This document shows, piece after piece, positions 22,290 to 30,326 of a stretch of DNA of 54,385 bases. The notes below the pieces were generated by a model. It searched no databases and was not told the origin of the DNA. It saw only the letters and a program-made list of their open reading frames with translations. The stretch lies in the IMG/VR virus record IMGVR_UViG_3300045952_000282, positions 1 to 54,385 of that record; one strand, given 5' to 3'. How positions within the stretch are numbered: position 1 is the stretch's first letter; the number at the start of each line of letters is the position of its first letter. Source of the DNA: a virus. Both the position numbers and the translations under genes were made by a program.

Positions 22290-24221
22290 GTGCCGGTCGA
22301 TGTGAAGCAGTTCGCCGGCCCGGACTTCAAGCCGCGGGCCTGGCAACCGTCTGCACCGGAGCGCGGATGGGCTGGCTCACAGCCGCCGGTAAGTAGCTCA
22401 CCCGACCTAGCTCGAATCCTCGACATACCCCGTCGCGCTCGGCTATCGCCGGGTACGCCGGAGTCCGAGGCGCTTATCGACTTCGTGACCGAGCGGTACC
22501 GTAAGCGGTTACAAGGCGCCTGCCAGTGCAGCGAGCTCAAGCGCGATTGCATCACCCGGCTTAACCTCACGCAGGCGTGGGGGCTAGCGGAGATCGAGCT
22601 GCGCCAGGGTTTGATCGGCCCGATTGTAGTCGGCGGAGGGAAGACCTTCCTCGAAATCCTCGCACCGCTGGCTATGCCGAACTGTGAGAGCGCGCTCTTG
22701 CTCGTTCCGTCATCGGTACTCGACCAGCTCGTTTTCGACTATAAGCTACTCTCGCAACACTTCCGCGTTCCCTCGCTCATCGTGCACGGGCGCGACGTGC
22801 GGGTACCGACCAGCGAACGTGCGTGGCTGCGCGTCTTCCCATATTCACGGTTGAGCCGGCCGGAGAATAGCGAGTTCATCGAGAGCGCCCGGCCGGACTT
22901 CATCATCGCGGACGAGTGCGACAAGCTACGGCACGCCGACTCGGCGACGACCGCGCGCGTGCTGCGCTACTTCTTCAAACACACCGACACACGGTTCGCA
23001 GGTTGGTCCGGCTCGCTGACGGACTCAAGCGTGACCGACTATAACCACCTGGCCGCGCTCGCACTGCGCGAGAGCTCACCGCTTCCGATCAGCCGCCAGG
23101 TCGCCGAGGATTGGGCGCGCGCGCTCGACCCGGTGCGCGAGGGCGAGGAGTCGGCGCCGGCCGGTGCGCTCTCGAAGCTATGCGACGAGGGCGAGGATCT
23201 CTACTCCGGCTTTAGCCGTCGCCTGCTCGAGACCGAGGGTGTCGTTAGCTCAACCGATGCGGGCGTGGTCGTGCCGCTGAACGTGCGCAAACGCCCGGCG
23301 CCGGCGATACCGGATGTCGTCAACGCTCACCTGAAGAAGTTAAGAGCTATGTCGGTGCGCCCGGACGGCGAAGAGTTCACCGACGCGCTGCAGGTATCGA
23401 AGTGTGCGGTAGAGCTGGCGTGCGGTTTCTATTATCGCTGGAAGTACCCGCGCGGCGAACCGCAGGAGCTTATCGAGCGCTGGTTTGAAGCGCGAAAGCG
23501 ATGGAACAAGGCGGTACGCGAGAAGGTGAAAGAGCGCCGGCCGCAGCTCGACTCGGAAGACTTGTGCGCGAAGGCCGCCGCGCGCGCGTGGGGAGACCTC
23601 GACGACTCGTCGCGCGTGGTGAACCGGTTCTCACACTACGATACGAAGACCGGGCAGCCGATTTACGTGCAGCATATCGAAGGGAAGAAGGACGGGCCGC
23701 GATGGAAGTGTCCATTCTGGCCAGCGTGGCGCGACATCCGCGACCAAGTACAGCCGGAGGTCGAAGCGGTCTGGGTTGACGACTACCTAGCGCAGGCCGC
23801 GGCGGATTGGGCGCTCGAGTCGCCCGGTATCGTCTGGTATGGACACCAGGCGTTCGGTAGACGCGTCGCCGAATTAGCGGGGCTACCGCTCCATAGCGGC
23901 GGCCAGAAGGCCGGCGAGCGGATAGGACGGGAACGAGGCGACCGGTCAATCGTCGCCTCTATAAAGAGCCATGGGCGCGGTCGGAACGGGCTGCAGTTCT
24001 TCTTCAGCCGCCAGCTCGTCGCCTGCCCGCCGTCGACGGCGACCGACTGGGAGCAGCTACTTGGTCGAACGCATCGACGTGGCCAAACCAAGGAAGTTAC
24101 AGCGGAATTTTACGCCCACACCTCGGAGTTACGCGCGCATTTACAGACCGCAATTGCCCGCGCCGCGTACGTGCAGGCGACGCTGGGCGCGTCTCAAAAA
24201 CTCGTCAAAAATATCCTTTGA
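22290..24221 (+). CDS. SNF2-type superfamily 2 helicase
   Basis: 643 residues from GTG 22290. Motif I VGGGKTF (114-120), motif II DECD (208-211), motif III GWSGSL (238-243) and the C-terminal motif VI QLLGRTHRRGQ (near 595-605) define a SNF2-like helicase. A Cys cluster (CQCSELKRDC, 78-87) precedes motif I. The lysine of motif I lies in an unusual Gly-rich GGGK. It probably acts as a DNA translocase in replication or recombination, next to the nuclease and SSB-like genes. Confidence 0.85.
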   Translation: MPVDVKQFAGPDFKPRAWQPSAPERGWAGSQPPVSSSPDLARILDIPRRARLSPGTPESEALIDFVTERYRKRLQGACQCSELKRDCITRLNLTQAWGLAEIELRQGLIGPIVVGGGKTFLEILAPLAMPNCESALLLVPSSVLDQLVFDYKLLSQHFRVPSLIVHGRDVRVPTSERAWLRVFPYSRLSRPENSEFIESARPDFIIADECDKLRHADSATTARVLRYFFKHTDTRFAGWSGSLTDSSVTDYNHLAALALRESSPLPISRQVAEDWARALDPVREGEESAPAGALSKLCDEGEDLYSGFSRRLLETEGVVSSTDAGVVVPLNVRKRPAPAIPDVVNAHLKKLRAMSVRPDGEEFTDALQVSKCAVELACGFYYRWKYPRGEPQELIERWFEARKRWNKAVREKVKERRPQLDSEDLCAKAAARAWGDLDDSSRVVNRFSHYDTKTGQPIYVQHIEGKKDGPRWKCPFWPAWRDIRDQVQPEVEAVWVDDYLAQAAADWALESPGIVWYGHQAFGRRVAELAGLPLHSGGQKAGERIGRERGDRSIVASIKSHGRGRNGLQFFFSRQLVACPPSTATDWEQLLGRTHRRGQTKEVTAEFYAHTSELRAHLQTAIARAAYVQATLGASQKLVKNIL

Positions 24222-24250
24222 CTCTTCCGCGTCGACGGAGTATCGTCGAC
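24218..24250 (+). promoter_or_regulatory. GTCGAC-box promoter of SSB-like operon
   Basis: TTGACT (24218-24223), a 17-bp spacer and TATCGT (24241-24246). Perfect GTCGAC boxes at 24231-24236 and 24245-24250 are 14 bp apart. Unlike the leaderless promoters, it leaves a leader of about 50 nt with a good AGGAAG ribosome-binding site before ATG 24302. Confidence 0.65.
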
Positions 24251-24301
24251 CAATCAACTGTTGTTTGTCTGGATTTTGTTCGGAATTGAAAGGAAGTGAG
24301 T

Positions 24302-24886
24302 ATGTCTAGTCCTAGTTTTTGGCAACAAATGGCGAACGCGAACTCGGGACCGTCGAAGGTGAAAGAGGGTGATCACCTCTTCGCTTTGCAAAGCTTCGAA
24401 TGGTTCAAGACGGAGCGTCATGGTCACGCAGTGTCAGCGAAATTGGTCGTGCTGGAGTCAACGTCGCATCCGGTTGGAGCTTTGGTCGACAACGCATGGT
24501 TTGTTCAGGGTGAATCTCCAGAGAAGGCAATGGCGAAGATGAAAGAGTTCATCGCCGCTCTTCTCGATATCGCCGATCCTGTGCAGCTAGCGGCACAGGG
24601 TGAAGCGCTTATGTCCGCCGAGCAACCGGGTCGCGGAATGCAGATCCGGTGCTCGGCGGAAAAGAAAACGTCACGCAACAAAACCACGTTTATTCAGCTC
24701 TCGTGGTCGCACGTTCCCGGCCAGAACGCGCAGAGCGTGGCACAGGTCAGAGCGTATCTTGATTCTCGCGCGCCGGTCGCGCCTGCAGCTCCCACTTTCC
24801 CGGCTGCAGCTGCGCCCCCAGTCGCTTCTCCAGCGCCAGCTGCCCCGGGTCTCCCGGCGTCGCTCGCGGGTCTTGGCTTAAAATAA
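24302..24886 (+). CDS. SSB-like (DUF669-type) protein
   Basis: 194 residues from ATG 24302 (AGGAAG at -11); the earlier in-frame start at 24296 lies within the ribosome-binding site. The first ~150 residues look like a beta-rich OB-type domain (GDHLFALQSFEWFKTERHG, VSAKLVVLES, TTFIQLSWSHV). A Pro/Ala-rich tail (APVAPAAPTFPAAAAPP) ends in a short hydrophobic tip (LAGLGLK). A flexible tail with a conserved tip is typical of single-strand binding proteins recruiting partners, although the tip is not acidic here. Expressed from its own promoter. Confidence 0.6.
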   Translation: MSSPSFWQQMANANSGPSKVKEGDHLFALQSFEWFKTERHGHAVSAKLVVLESTSHPVGALVDNAWFVQGESPEKAMAKMKEFIAALLDIADPVQLAAQGEALMSAEQPGRGMQIRCSAEKKTSRNKTTFIQLSWSHVPGQNAQSVAQVRAYLDSRAPVAPAAPTFPAAAAPPVASPAPAAPGLPASLAGLGLK

Positions 24887-24897
24887 CCACCCCACCA

Positions 24898-24940
24898 GGC
24901 AGCGGAGCGCGCCTATACCCTCAGCGTTAGCTCCGCTGCC
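24898..24940 (+). terminator. Intergenic hairpin after SSB-like gene
   Basis: A perfect 11-bp inverted repeat, GGCAGCGGAGC (24898-24908) with GCTCCGCTGCC (24930-24940), has a 21-nt loop. It starts 12 bases after the stop codon. It is followed by ACCTTCTCTG, not a clear T-run, so it may be a weak terminator, a processing site, or a structure limiting expression of downstream genes relative to the SSB-like gene. Confidence 0.5.
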
Positions 24941-24962
24941 ACCTTCTCTGTTCGGAGGTTTT

Positions 24963-25139
24963 ATGGCACGTAAGGAATTACGTCGCGAAGCCGAGTCTAT
25001 CGAGCTGCGCGAAGTTGAGCGCTCGTTCGCTCGTCACCAGAAGATCGGCAACATATTCGAAGTTGTCCTAGTTGGTGTCGCGTGGGTAGTCGCTCTCTCG
25101 TTCGCACTCGCGGTGATCATGTTGTGGATGTTGGTATGA
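24963..25139 (+). CDS. Small single-pass membrane protein
   Basis: 58 residues behind a GGAGG site. A charged N-terminal helix (KELRREAESIELREVERSFARH) is followed by a C-terminal membrane helix (VVLVGVAWVVALSFALAVIM). The stop overlaps the Gp88 start (ATGA). Function unknown. Confidence 0.55.
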   Translation: MARKELRREAESIELREVERSFARHQKIGNIFEVVLVGVAWVVALSFALAVIMLWMLV

Positions 25140-26005
25140 CGACAGCCGCGACGACAGCGTTCTGCGCGCACAAACTCGAAGGTGGCGATGGTCGTTACCT
25201 TTGGATCGACGGCAACGGCAAAGTGACCGCCGGGAACGGCACGCTTGCTAACCCATCGCCGAACGCCTTCAGCCTGGTGCAAATCGCCGACTGCCCGTTC
25301 GCGACGTCTATATGTGCGAAGTCTTGCTACGTCCATAATCTCGAAAAGCACGCGCCCGACACGCACGCGCTGTACCAACACAACAGCTCAACGATCCGTA
25401 ACATTTTAAACAACGTTCCGATTGCGATCGATGACTCGCCAACTCAGTGGCTAACCGGTGACTCGCCAACGCAATGGGCGCGTCGACTCGGCACCTGGAT
25501 TGCGAAGAACTGCCAGGGCGGCTTCCGCTGGCACGTAAGCGGCGACGTGTTCTCCCTTCGGTATGCGCAGTGGATTGCGCAAGTGTGTCAAGCGAGCCCT
25601 AACGTGCAGCATTGGATTTATACGCGCTCATTCTCGTATGTCGGCCCGCTCATGGCCGCGGAGAACTTGACGATCAACCTCTCCTGCGACGCGGAGAATT
25701 ATCAGCAGGCCATGACGCTATACAACAACTGCCGCGAACTCCAAAGCGAGCCTTTTGGCGGCACGGTTAGCAACGTACGCCTTTGCTACCTGCAAAGCGA
25801 TCCTGGTTTTGCGCCCAATCTTCCGCCTGATTCTGTGATTTTTCCCGATTATCATCTTCGGGGCGAAACGGATCAGGGGAGGGCCTGGTTTCATAAACGT
25901 TTAACGCCGGCACAGAAGAAAATGGTCTGTCCGGTTGATTATCACGGCAAGTCGGAACGGCGCCGGTGCGGGCCGTGTGACAAGTGCATCAAGACGCCAG
26001 CATAG
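25136..26005 (+). CDS. Gp88-family protein
   Basis: 289 residues from ATG 25136. It matches the mycobacteriophage Gp88 family pattern: CPFATSICAKSCYV near residue 60, then RWHVSGDVFSLRYAQW and WIYTRSFSY in the middle, and CGPCDKC at the end. Cys clusters suggest a metal or Fe-S site. The family's biochemical role is not established. It lies among replication and nucleotide genes. Confidence 0.7.
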   Translation: MTTAATTAFCAHKLEGGDGRYLWIDGNGKVTAGNGTLANPSPNAFSLVQIADCPFATSICAKSCYVHNLEKHAPDTHALYQHNSSTIRNILNNVPIAIDDSPTQWLTGDSPTQWARRLGTWIAKNCQGGFRWHVSGDVFSLRYAQWIAQVCQASPNVQHWIYTRSFSYVGPLMAAENLTINLSCDAENYQQAMTLYNNCRELQSEPFGGTVSNVRLCYLQSDPGFAPNLPPDSVIFPDYHLRGETDQGRAWFHKRLTPAQKKMVCPVDYHGKSERRRCGPCDKCIKTPA

Positions 26006-26014
26006 GAGGGGAGA

Positions 26015-26398
26015 TTGACTGTTCGACCATGGGTGACGGCGAGACCGCTGAAGGAATGGGAGTTACGACACAACAGGGAGGAGCTTTTGGACGAGTTGCA
26101 GGATGTCTCAGGGGATGTCGGAGAAGACGCAGCGGAGCTGGTGAAACAACTCAACGAGATTTTTCAACGAGGACATGTGCTCGAACGGATTCCGCCGGTC
26201 GAGCGGACACAACTGCAAGCACGACTCATTCGTTTAGAGGAGTTGCTTTATGCTCAACGTGAAAATCAGAATCCTGGACGGCGGTCGAATGCCGACAAAA
26301 GGAAGCGAACTGGCAGCCGGATGGGACCTGTACGCAGTCGAACCGGTTCTAGTACCCGCCGGGTACTTAGCAAAAGTCCCCCTAGGCGTAGCCCTTGA
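26015..26398 (+). CDS. Small helical protein with TTG start
   Basis: 127 codons from TTG 26015, preceded by AGGAGG at 5 nt, which strongly supports this unusual start. The first ~85 residues are acidic and helical (NREELLDELQDVSGDVGEDAAELVKQLNEIF). The last ~50 overlap the dUTPase gene in another frame and are Arg/Ser-rich, so they are probably incidental. No family recognised. Coupled expression with the dUTPase is likely. Confidence 0.5.
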   Translation: MTVRPWVTARPLKEWELRHNREELLDELQDVSGDVGEDAAELVKQLNEIFQRGHVLERIPPVERTQLQARLIRLEELLYAQRENQNPGRRSNADKRKRTGSRMGPVRSRTGSSTRRVLSKSPPRRSP

Positions 26399-26669
26399 GA
26401 TACCGCCCGGCTGGTACGCGCAGGCGAATCCTCGCTCCGGTCTGTGCGCTAAGGGTATCGAGGCATCAGTAGGCACAATTGATGCTGACTATCGCGGCGA
26501 ACTCTGCGCCGTCGTGAAGAACCTCGGACCGAACGACTGGGTAATTGGTCGCGGCGATCGTGTTGTGCAGCTCGTGTTCCTTCCAGTACCGCTCGTGATC
26601 TGGGAGGAAGTTCAGACGCTTGACGACACTCTCCGCGGCAAGGGCGGATTCGGGAGCACCGGCGTATGA
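26250..26669 (+). CDS. dut: dUTPase
   Basis: 139 residues with all five trimeric dUTPase motifs: AAGWDLYA (1), PRSGLCAKGI (2), GTIDADYRGEL (3), GDRVVQLVF (4) and RGKGGFGSTGV (5). It hydrolyses dUTP to dUMP and pyrophosphate, keeping uracil out of phage DNA. GAGGAG lies 7 nt upstream, inside the preceding overlapping gene. Coupled to the cupin-like gene downstream by ATGA. Confidence 0.95.
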   Translation: MLNVKIRILDGGRMPTKGSELAAGWDLYAVEPVLVPAGYLAKVPLGVALEIPPGWYAQANPRSGLCAKGIEASVGTIDADYRGELCAVVKNLGPNDWVIGRGDRVVQLVFLPVPLVIWEEVQTLDDTLRGKGGFGSTGV

Positions 26670-27223
26670 CGCCTATCTCGTTAGTTCTCATCGTCCTCGT
26701 TATCGCTACCTTTGTCGTGCGACGCGATCTGCTGCGCACCCTCATGGACTGGGGTTTGCACCGAGGGGTTGCCTACGTAATCCCAGATTATCTCACCAGC
26801 AAACCATACCTCAGCCGATTCCAGTTCCCGCGCTTCGGTATTCGGCCAATGGTGCACCAGATACACCGGCCGGATCACGATAGGCATCTACATAACCATC
26901 CGTGGAAGTGGTCGTTCTCGATCATCCTAAGCGGCAGCTATGACGAAGAACGAGTTGTTGGTTGGTCACGCGAGCGACTGGGGCGAGAAGTTCCGATAGT
27001 CAAAACTCGCCGTGTGCGGTTCTTCAACTTCCTTCGGAGTTATGACTACCACCGGATAACGAATCTGCACGGCGACGTGTTCACGCTCTTTATCGCGGGA
27101 CCGCGGACGCCCGGCGACGTCTGGGGTTTCCTCACGCCGGTTGGTTGGGTTGAGTCGAGCGAGTACATAGCGCAGCAGAAGAGGGCGCTTGAGCGGCGTT
27201 ATCGGAGGTCGACTCGCAAGTGA
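26666..27223 (+). CDS. Cupin-like protein with N-terminal membrane helix
   Basis: 185 residues (ATGA overlap). Residues 5-18 form a hydrophobic helix (SLVLIVLVIATFVV). The following domain has the phage cupin signature PDHDRHLHNHPWKWSFSIILSGSY, with further His at DYHRITNL. The HxH pattern suggests a metal site. The substrate is unknown. It lies between dUTPase and DNA polymerase, and similar genes are common in phage replication regions. Confidence 0.65.
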   Translation: MTPISLVLIVLVIATFVVRRDLLRTLMDWGLHRGVAYVIPDYLTSKPYLSRFQFPRFGIRPMVHQIHRPDHDRHLHNHPWKWSFSIILSGSYDEERVVGWSRERLGREVPIVKTRRVRFFNFLRSYDYHRITNLHGDVFTLFIAGPRTPGDVWGFLTPVGWVESSEYIAQQKRALERRYRRSTRK

Positions 27224-29493
27224 AACCCGACCGCCTTATAGCACTACCGACGGCCGGTGTGAGTTTCGACCTTGAGACTCACCGGATCCAGCCCGGTCTC
27301 GTCGCGCCTCCGATCGTCTGCGGTTCGGCTGGCTGGAAGGAGACGGACGGTAAGATTCGCGGAAAGATTCTTGACGTAGCGGGCGCGCGGCGTGCGTTCC
27401 GAGGGCTTCTCCAAGACCCTACGAGAATCATCGCAGGTGCGAACCTGCCATTCGACAACATTTGCATGATCGTTGACGCATGGCGCAACGGCGGCGACTG
27501 GGAAGAGCTGGTGCGGCTCATCTTCCAGGCGTACGAGGATCACCGCTTCTTCGACGTCCTTATTGCGCAGGCGCTCGACGGCATTGCCAAAGGCACGCTC
27601 GGACTCCATCCGAAGACGCTGAAAGACCTTACGAACGAGAACGGCGAGCCGACGCGACGTTACAACCTTTATAACGTCACGGAGATCCAGACCGGTCGCG
27701 ATACGGCGAAAGCACTCGGCCGCTGGCGCAACTCGTACGCCCTGCTCGAGGGTATCCCAATCGAGCAGTGGCCGCTTGACGCGCTGCAGTACCCGGTCGA
27801 CGACGCGTGCAACACGCGCGAAGTCGCCGACCTGCAGCTCACGAACTGCGAGAACCTGCACGACGTTGCGTTCCAGTGCTACACCGACTTCTGCCTTAAG
27901 CTGGGCGCGGCGTGGTCGTTCGTCACCGATAAGGCCGCGGTCGACGCGTTGGAAGCCAAAACGCTCGACGGGCGGGTCGAGGACGCGCAGCCCTTCCTCG
28001 CCGCCGGGTTTATCCGGGAGGGGAAAGAGAAAGACTACTCAGAAAACCAGGGCACTGTCCGCCGCGCAACCGCTTTGGCCTACGGGTGCGGCGGACAGTG
28101 CCAGATCTGTCTCGGTACCGGTATGGTTGGGACAACGTCGAAGTGTACGCGCTGCAAAGCGTCGCCCGGCGTCGACCCGAAGGGCGGGACTTGCACGAAG
28201 TGCAACGGCTGCGGACGGGTGCCGGCGAAGAAGGGAAAGAACTGCGTCGCGTGCGGTGCGACGGGGCTCGACATTAAGAGCGCGCCGGTGCCGATGACCG
28301 ACCCGAGCGACAAGTTCCCGCAGGGGCAGATCCAGATCGGCCGCGATGCGTTAATCGAGTCCGGCGACGATCAGCTCATCGAGTATGCTGAGTTCAAGGA
28401 GCTCGACAAACTCGGTTCGACTTATATCCCGTGGCTTCGCGGCGGACACGATGAGGACGGGAATCCGCGGCCGATTCGGCTGTCGCCCAACGCGCTCGTC
28501 GACACCGGCCGGACAAGCTACGGCGTCGAGCATCAGCTCCCGCGCGGCATGGGCGTGCGTGAGTGCATCCGCGCGCGCGACGGTTGGGTGTTCTACAGCG
28601 TGGACTGGGGTGGCGTCGAGCTGGTCACACATGCGCAGAGCTGTCTCTGGCTCCTAGGGCACTCTCGTCTCGCTGAAGTTATCAATCAGCACGGCGCCGG
28701 CGCAGTTCACGCAGCCTTCGGCGCCAAGCTCGCCGGTATCCCGTTCGAGCAGTTCGATAAGAAGAAGCACGGCGCCTATAGGCAGTGTGCCAAAGCCGCA
28801 AACTTCGGATTTCCGGGCGGCATGGGCGCAGTCAAGCTGGTACTTCAGCAGCGTAAAGGTGGACCGGACACCACCGGGCCGGACGGACGCGTTTACAAAG
28901 GGCTACGGTTCTGCATTCTCATCGGCGGTTCGGATCGGTGCGGCGTCGAGAAGATCACCGAGTGGAAGGAGCGCCCGACTACACCGGTTTGCAAACGCTG
29001 TGTTGAAGTAGCCGACAAACTACGCGACGAGTGGTTCGAGCAGTGGCCGGAGAATCGAGAATATTTCCGTTTTGTCTTCGAGCTCGTCGACCGCAACGGC
29101 CACGTCGTCTCGCACGTGGACAAACGGAAACGCGGCGGCGTGTGGTTTACCAACGCGTGTAACGGTTTCTTCCAGTCGCTCGCCGCCTATGCTGCGAAGC
29201 TGTCGCTACAGCGTGTTTCGAAAGAGCAATGGTGCGACCGCCAGAGCGCGATGTACGGTGCGAGAAACATATACGTCGTACATGATGAGTTATTCGGCAC
29301 GTGTCGGAAAGAAGTCGGGCACGAAGTCGCGCACCGCGTTAGTGAGATCATGATCGCAACGCTACGTGAGGTGTGTCCCGACATTCGAAACGTTGAAGCG
29401 CCGCCGGCGTTGATGGCTCGGTGGTTTAAGGAAGCCGAAGCAGTTTACGGGCCGGATGGTCGGCTCGTTCCTTGGGAGCCGGAGGTGAAATAA
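27220..29493 (+). CDS. Family A DNA polymerase with inserted DnaJ-type zinc domain
   Basis: 757 residues from GTG 27220. A 3'-5' exonuclease domain shows SFDLET (D17, E19), NLPFD (D79) and YPVDDACNT (190s). Between exonuclease and polymerase (about 294-350) sit four CxxC units, C294-C297 (CLGTG), C309-C312, C325-C328 (NGCG) and C342-C345 (GATG), the layout of the DnaJ Cys-rich domain. Polymerase motifs follow: A at D462/E467, B RQCAKAANFGFPGG (521-534) and C VHDE (687-690). A second Cys set (C565, C574, C591, C594) follows motif B. The position equal to Tyr766 of E. coli Pol I is Gly533. Confidence 0.92.
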   Translation: MKPDRLIALPTAGVSFDLETHRIQPGLVAPPIVCGSAGWKETDGKIRGKILDVAGARRAFRGLLQDPTRIIAGANLPFDNICMIVDAWRNGGDWEELVRLIFQAYEDHRFFDVLIAQALDGIAKGTLGLHPKTLKDLTNENGEPTRRYNLYNVTEIQTGRDTAKALGRWRNSYALLEGIPIEQWPLDALQYPVDDACNTREVADLQLTNCENLHDVAFQCYTDFCLKLGAAWSFVTDKAAVDALEAKTLDGRVEDAQPFLAAGFIREGKEKDYSENQGTVRRATALAYGCGGQCQICLGTGMVGTTSKCTRCKASPGVDPKGGTCTKCNGCGRVPAKKGKNCVACGATGLDIKSAPVPMTDPSDKFPQGQIQIGRDALIESGDDQLIEYAEFKELDKLGSTYIPWLRGGHDEDGNPRPIRLSPNALVDTGRTSYGVEHQLPRGMGVRECIRARDGWVFYSVDWGGVELVTHAQSCLWLLGHSRLAEVINQHGAGAVHAAFGAKLAGIPFEQFDKKKHGAYRQCAKAANFGFPGGMGAVKLVLQQRKGGPDTTGPDGRVYKGLRFCILIGGSDRCGVEKITEWKERPTTPVCKRCVEVADKLRDEWFEQWPENREYFRFVFELVDRNGHVVSHVDKRKRGGVWFTNACNGFFQSLAAYAAKLSLQRVSKEQWCDRQSAMYGARNIYVVHDELFGTCRKEVGHEVAHRVSEIMIATLREVCPDIRNVEAPPALMARWFKEAEAVYGPDGRLVPWEPEVK

Positions 29494-29496
29494 AGT

Positions 29497-30072
29497 ATGA
29501 GCAAAAAACCGGAATCTATTGTAGTCGGTATCTCAGAGGCAGCGCAGATCTGCGGGTTGTCTACACACGAGATTCGTCGACTGGCGAGGGTAGCCCTATC
29601 CGATAAACCAAGCCACGATCCAATCCCAGTCTTCCGCGCAAGCGGTAAGCGCGGTGCGCTGTTGTTTGACAACCGGAGGCTAGAGACTTGGGTGCGCATC
29701 AGAGATGAGGCATTGCGTGAGTATCGTACCAATCGTAAATCACGCGCAACAAAGAGGCTGACATCTATCGAAAGGTTAGAGAAGTCTGTCGCGCGCCTTG
29801 AAGAGCTTCTCACGATAGAGCGACCAACGGCCGACTGCGACCCGCTGATAAACCTCTTCTTTATAGGGGGCGATAGACAGGGGCAGGTGAAGAGCAAGTT
29901 CTCGAGTGAGAGTTATATCGTTGGTTATCACTCCTGGATTGATGGGCGCGAGATGAGCTGGAGTGTAGTTAGCGCCGCAAATATGCAAGGTTGGAAGTTT
30001 TTTAGAGAACACTCCGAGTTCGTGCGGGCCAAGCAACAAACCTTGCTGAGCGGAAGCGAGGTCGGTTTGTGA
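29497..30072 (+). CDS. MerR-like HTH protein with coiled coil
   Basis: 191 residues. The N-terminus (ISEAAQICGLSTHEIRRLAR, then KRGALLFDNRRLETWV) is a MerR/HTH_17-type DNA-binding fold. A helical coiled coil (TSIERLEKSVARLEELL) and a C-terminal beta-rich domain (ESYIVGYHSWIDGREMSWSVV) follow. It may be a regulator or a DNA-binding accessory factor. It lies 3 bases after the polymerase stop. No exact family recognised. Confidence 0.5.
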   Translation: MSKKPESIVVGISEAAQICGLSTHEIRRLARVALSDKPSHDPIPVFRASGKRGALLFDNRRLETWVRIRDEALREYRTNRKSRATKRLTSIERLEKSVARLEELLTIERPTADCDPLINLFFIGGDRQGQVKSKFSSESYIVGYHSWIDGREMSWSVVSAANMQGWKFFREHSEFVRAKQQTLLSGSEVGL

Positions 30073-30326
30073 GCTGCGGTAAACGCGCGCTAGCGCCGTG
30101 CAGACACGTCGGCGAGACTATAATCGGGCAGTACGTCGGGTGCGAACTCTGCGACCCGTACGTTGACGAAGACACGCTCGATCTTGAGTGTCCGCATATC
30201 GAGTTCTACGAGAGCGAGTTCGACCGCTTCGGCGCGTTCGGATTCTACAGGGAGACGATGAGCTTCTGTGTTGCCTGCGGTACGCGGCTCTACACGACGC
30301 TGGGTAAAATGAAGGTGAAGTTGTGA
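30069..30326 (+). CDS. Small Cys-rich (zinc-ribbon-like) protein
   Basis: 85 residues from GTG 30069 (GTGA overlap). Cys pairs CELC (about 25-28) and CVAC (about 67-70), with additional Cys/His (CRH, ECPHIEF), suggest a zinc ribbon. Function unknown. Directly coupled to the methyltransferase gene. Confidence 0.5.
   Translation: MSCGKRALAPCRHVGETIIGQYVGCELCDPYVDEDTLDLECPHIEFYESEFDRFGAFGFYRETMSFCVACGTRLYTTLGKMKVKL

Noticed and set aside
24296-24301. Earlier start codon for the SSB-like gene
   Set aside because: It lies inside the AGGAAG ribosome-binding region; ATG 24302 has ideal spacing.
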